Below the pieces are notes generated by a model. The model had not been told where the DNA came from. It searched no databases and was given only the letters and a program-made list of their open reading frames with translations. Positions 60,901 through 64,000 of a stretch of DNA of 64,000 nt are shown piece by piece; the first letter of the stretch is position 1, and every line of letters starts with the position of its first letter. Position numbers and translations under genes: made by a program. The DNA is from Phoebastria nigripes (taxonomy: Eukaryota; Chordata; Aves; Procellariiformes; Diomedeidae), in assembly GCA_035582835.1 (NCBI GenBank), contig JAYKAV010002780.1:647883-711882 (forward strand), in the 5' to 3' direction.

Positions 60901-62034
60901 CTTCTGCCAACATTTGTGCTGGCAGAGTGAGAAGCCCAGGGTGCATAAAAAGAAAAGTAGAAATTTGCCACTGGTCGCACTTGCCTTTTCTAATGCATTA
61001 CATTTAATGAAAGGTTAAACAAAAGGCAGTTTGCCACAGCTGCCTTACCAAATTCAAATATTGTCTCATTTCTAAAGCAAGTAAAATGCCATTTTGATGT
61101 TAAGTAGAAAAGAGCTGATAAAAGTCTGAAGAACACCATGTAACTTCATGATCCTCTAGCACAAAACAGCCAGCCTTCTGATGTACCAAAAGCCACAGAG
61201 GGATAGGCAGAGACCCTAAAAGAACAAATTCTACCACAACAGCAAGAACTGGGCTTTAGAAAAGTCCAGAAGATAAAGATTCTTCCAAGGAAGGATGTAG
61301 CGCAGGGAAGCTGAGATGAAAGACAGCAGACTGATGGCCTCCCTACTTCAGGTGCTCACGTGTGGACTAAAGTTCTTAGCTGCAGTCTGGGATTAGAGAA
61401 ACTCTAATATTTTCTGACCAAGGTCTTTCAGCATTGATTCCCCAGGTTAATAGAGACAGCAAAATGTCTGTCTGTAATATTGTTTGGGAAAATTTATGAG
61501 TAGGAACATTACAATTTTATATCACTAAGCAGACAATGGCTCACAGTCCAGCTTTCATCTACACCAATATTTTAAAGACCCAAAACATCGCAGATAATCC
61601 ATGCTGACATTTTGAACCTATTCCAAAGCATACAGAAATAGAAAATATGCAGAAAGGACACACCTGAATACTGTGCTGTTTACAAAGCAGTTTCAGTTGA
61701 GGAGGACTCACAAGCTCTAACCCGCTCTAAAATGACTCTTCCACAGCATGACTATCCAGCCATGTTCTCAAATGTTTCTGTACCTTGGTATCTGAGAATC
61801 TGAGGTTAGAAGCAAGGATTTGTTTTCAAAATACTGATTAGCATTCCCATACTTACTTAGCCAAGATGCCCACACTCAAGAACAACTTGATAACTTCAGT
61901 GATGCACACAGCCGTCGTTGAAAAGTAGAGTTCTGTCTCCACTGTCCTTGTGTACCGCAATGCGACCGTGTATGTTGCAGCAACCAGGGTCATCACTGTG
62001 AGGCAGTACAACTTGAACAGTAAGGTGACATTTT
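49281..62034 (-). CDS. SLC35A1: SLC35A1, CMP-sialic acid transporter (coding exons 2-8)
   Basis: Golgi antiporter that exchanges CMP-sialic acid from the cytosol for luminal CMP, supplying sialyltransferases. It belongs to the nucleotide-sugar transporter family with about ten membrane helices. Exons: 61857-62034, 56135-56294, 55599-55751, 54720-54786, 51317-51493, 50778-50912, 49281-49411 (minus). Junction phases are all consistent and give about 333 residues, from the split residue before [10 protein letters not shown] to ERLATV and TGA. Family blocks seen are [54 protein letters not shown] and [19 protein letters not shown]. With about five residues from the missing exon 1 the protein would be near 338 (human 337 as I recall). 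The carboxyl tail is divergent but keeps the terminal valine. Confidence 0.96.
49412..50777 (-). other. SLC35A1: SLC35A1 intron 7
   Basis: 1.4 kb. An 11-base perfect tandem duplication, AGCCTGCTAGC twice, lies at 50705-50726. Nothing else was recognised. Confidence 0.75.
50778..50912 (-). CDS. SLC35A1: SLC35A1 exon 7
   Basis: 135 bases encoding [20 protein letters not shown] and [13 protein letters not shown], the conserved late helices. Acceptor TTTCCAG, donor TAA/GTAAGT. Confidence 0.95.
50913..51316 (-). other. SLC35A1: SLC35A1 intron 6
   Basis: 404 bases, no recognisable element. Confidence 0.8.
51317..51493 (-). CDS. SLC35A1: SLC35A1 exon 6
   Basis: 177 bases. Contains [28 protein letters not shown] and [14 protein letters not shown]. 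The acceptor follows a T-rich tract ending TTTTTTAG. Donor TCT/GTAAGT. Confidence 0.95.
51969..51994. repeat. A homopolymer
   Basis: Twenty-six A in SLC35A1 intron 5. Confidence 0.85.
54111..54143. repeat. (CAAAA)n simple repeat
   Basis: Alternating ACAAA and CCAAA units in SLC35A1 intron 5. Confidence 0.8.
54720..54786 (-). CDS. SLC35A1: SLC35A1 exon 5
   Basis: 67 bases, [20 protein letters not shown] then FA and one base. The glycine-rich membrane helix is conserved. Donor CAG/GTATAG. Confidence 0.95.
54787..55598 (-). other. SLC35A1: SLC35A1 intron 4
   Basis: 812 bases, nothing recognisable. Confidence 0.75.
55599..55751 (-). CDS. SLC35A1: SLC35A1 exon 4
   Basis: 153 bases, 51 codons, [20 protein letters not shown] through QATKVQ. 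Phase 0 at both ends. Acceptor TCTTTAG, donor CAG/GTAAGA. Confidence 0.95.
55752..56134 (-). other. SLC35A1: SLC35A1 intron 3
   Basis: 383 bases, nothing recognisable. Confidence 0.8.
56135..56294 (-). CDS. SLC35A1: SLC35A1 exon 3
   Basis: 160 bases, from the split lysine and ETGSLARLI through SNLDAAVYQ. Acceptor TTTTGCAG, donor CAG/GTAATA, end phase 0. Confidence 0.95.
56295..61856 (-). other. SLC35A1: SLC35A1 intron 2
   Basis: 5.6 kb. It holds a plus-strand pyrimidine-rich block at about 56,900-57,590 and an ancient CR1/L3-like copy at about 59,980-60,500. Unknown bases lie at 56449 and 60188. Confidence 0.75.
59980..60500 (+). mobile_element. Ancient CR1/L3-like 3' fragment
   Basis: Order and wording fit the 3' part of an old amniote CR1/L3-like LINE: TGCGTGCAACTCTGGATTG, AAAAGGGATGTAACAATACT, TAGGATGATCACGG, then AAGTACTTTTTCATA and TTGCAGAAGTCATTTCACAG, then GACAGGATCGTTAGGCGCTA. 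Strongly decayed. Recognition is from memory of the family. Confidence 0.55.
61857..62034 (-). CDS. SLC35A1: SLC35A1 exon 2
   Basis: 178 bases. Begins two bases into a codon (phase 1 from exon 1), then [10 protein letters not shown] through SVGILA. Contains helix 1 and part of helix 2. Acceptor TTTCAG, donor CTAA/GTAAGT. Confidence 0.95.
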
Positions 62035-64000
62035 CTGAAAGGAAACAAAGATGACAACTCAGCACGCCCTTCATTTTAATTTAAGAACTGAAACAGGGTG
62101 ATCTCCAGCTGGAGGACTGTATCAAATACTACTGTGGCAGCATACAATAATTACAATGTTGTGAAACACTTCCTATAGAAAGTTTAAGTTAAATTTTAAA
62201 GTCTCTTCTCAAAGAAGCTTGTATAGGAACTCCAGGTGTTTGAAAATAAGATGTCCTCTTGCCCTCATAACCATCCTTCATTCTAGAAAAACTAATCATA
62301 GACTAATATTTATCTAACAGTAATCAAAAAGTCTTTCTGTGCTTTCCTGCTGTTTAGCTGACAGTAAGTGCTCGCTCTGAAACAGCAGCTGATCCTCTCC
62401 ACATAGTATACTTAAGTCTGACACAAAGAGCGTCAGCAGACTAGTAAAAGCAAAGAGAGAGGAAGAGTTTAGTATCAGCAAAGGAGGGAATCAATCTAGC
62501 AAATCTTAATAAATAAGGCAGCATTTCCTTCAGCCTTATTTTCCACCTAAGTTAGTAAAAGAAGAGAGTTTCGCTCAGAATGGTGATGGGACTTCACACA
62601 AAGGGCTTTCTTGTAAAATTATTCACTGTAGAAAACACTAAGGTTATGGCTATTCAAGTAAATTAAACCATACAAGGACTATGTATCGTCTGTGTTATCC
62701 CCTCTATCTTCCCCACTGCTATACTCCTGCAACAGTAGCACTTCTTGTAACAGTTTTGCCCTGGACCAACTACTATCCTGCATAGTTTGGGAGTTAGCCT
62801 GTTCCAGGTCTACCGGCGAAAGGCAGTTTTTCATACAGCCGCCCTCCTCTAAGGCCTGAGAGCTTCATGGGGTGGACGTGGCCAGGCCACGCCAGTTCAC
62901 TCCCATGCCAGAGGATGGCTAAGACTGCATCCGTACCAGTAAAGAGAACAGCACACAACTCCAAACAGGACTTCTCCACATGAAGGCATGACCTACAACA
63001 TGAGACAACAGCAAACGTGTGGTGTCTACAAAACCATTTTTCAAACTGGTAAATTATTCTTTTTCATGTACGGCATCTGACGGGTGGATGTTGGTCATTC
63101 AGCAACATCTTTCGGGCCATTATCTGTCGTGTTCTGAATATCCTAAAGAAATGTACTTTAATTGGTATAAGTTTATGTCCTCTGCTGATTAGGGAGTGAG
63201 CTAACAGATAAGCTCCAGGCAGATTTGTAATAACTTTGTTCATTTAATATGGGAATGAATTGCTGAATCCAGTGCAACCAATGTTTTAGTTCATTTTTCT
63301 TTCAAGCCAGTGATGTCTTCTATTGCATAACATTTCTGCAAGGTACAGTTAATACCTCCTGCTGCTGCAATCATTTAAATTAGCTACTTCCTTATAGATA
63401 AAAATCTTACCCACGTCAGTAACCACTTTTAAAAGGTAGAGCCAATTAGTTTTTGGACTAACAATGCTTAGAAGAGACTTACAAGCTGTAATCCATTTTT
63501 AAATTAAGTCTGGATTGCGGGGAGGGGCGGCGGGAATCCAAGGGCATAACAATTAGGAAATAAAATTAACCCAGTCCAGTTTTACAAAAATATATCTTCT
63601 AATGATAGTGCTGACAGAAATGATACTAACAACGTGTTTTTACACATTAAGATTTTAAGTCTATGCACTACCGAAGTAAAACTAAATTTAATCCTTGCCT
63701 ATATTAACTACTCTTTAAAAAATAAATAAATGCCCCAATTTGGCAACGGTTTGCAAACTTGGGTAAACCAAATGCAGCAGGACATAATGAATCTAGTAAC
63801 TATACTAGATAGTTCTAGCGTTATGTAAAAAGCTATTTGTAGTTAGTTTTCAGCCTGAACATTTCTCCAGCCTGGCTCACGTCTGCATCAGTACCAGTGC
63901 AGCACTGCGGGCAGAAGGAAAGCATAGTTGGGGCGCCCATATCTTCTGCTGGTAAGTCTGAACTTATACCAGCTTAAAAAAAAAAAAAAAAAAAAAAAAA
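62035..64000 (-). other. SLC35A1: SLC35A1 intron 1 (partial)
   Basis: No first exon or CpG island is visible, so the SLC35A1 promoter lies right of the window. The window ends in an A run from 63977. Confidence 0.75.
63977..64000. repeat. A homopolymer at window end
   Basis: Twenty-four A up to the last base. The full length is unknown because it is cut by the window. Confidence 0.85.

Noticed and set aside
60722..61018. 98-codon open frame in SLC35A1 intron 2
   Set aside because: No recognisable domain, no splice context and overlapping open frames on both strands. It is likely chance.
62035..64000. SLC35A1 exon 1
   Set aside because: No short in-phase ATG exon with a donor and no CpG island could be found. 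It must lie to the right.

Overview
This window is nuclear DNA from a bird. It is AT-rich, intron-rich vertebrate sequence, with several CR1 non-LTR retrotransposon copies, two of which end in the CR1 3' octamer ATTCTATG (a third carries only an imperfect, inverted form). Three genes lie in the order ORC3 (minus), RARS2 (plus), SLC35A1 (minus). As far as I recall, the same arrangement is found on human chromosome 6q15. I cannot name the species.

Layout: positions 1-5,418 hold the 5' end of ORC3 (origin recognition complex subunit 3), with coding exons 1 and 2 and part of intron 2. A CpG-rich block at about 5,080-6,180 is a head-to-head promoter; the ORC3 and RARS2 start codons are only 381 bases apart. 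Positions 5,800-47,287 hold the complete RARS2 coding region (mitochondrial arginyl-tRNA synthetase): 20 exons, 579 codons plus stop, with every exon junction in phase. About 2 kb of tail-to-tail sequence follows. Positions 49,281-62,034 hold coding exons 2-8 of SLC35A1 (Golgi CMP-sialic acid transporter). Its first exon, which should encode about five residues, is not in the window, so intron 1 runs off the right edge.

The introns carry nearly all the repeats. RARS2 intron 3 holds a nested stack of CR1 copies, and introns 8, 14 and 16 hold further CR1 pieces. RARS2 intron 11 holds a degenerate minisatellite inside what looks like a minus-strand LTR. SLC35A1 intron 2 holds an ancient CR1/L3-like copy and a strongly pyrimidine-rich block.

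The three genes do not form a pathway: one acts in DNA replication licensing, one in mitochondrial translation and one in sialylation. Their shared control is limited to the ORC3/RARS2 promoter. I found no tRNA or rRNA genes, no CRISPR array and no previously undescribed multi-gene system. The most unusual signals are a GC-AG intron in RARS2 with a competing frame-shifting GT donor, two near-perfect hairpins in RARS2 intron 17, a 20-bp palindromic double E-box in intron 12, and the minisatellite-bearing LTR-like block.
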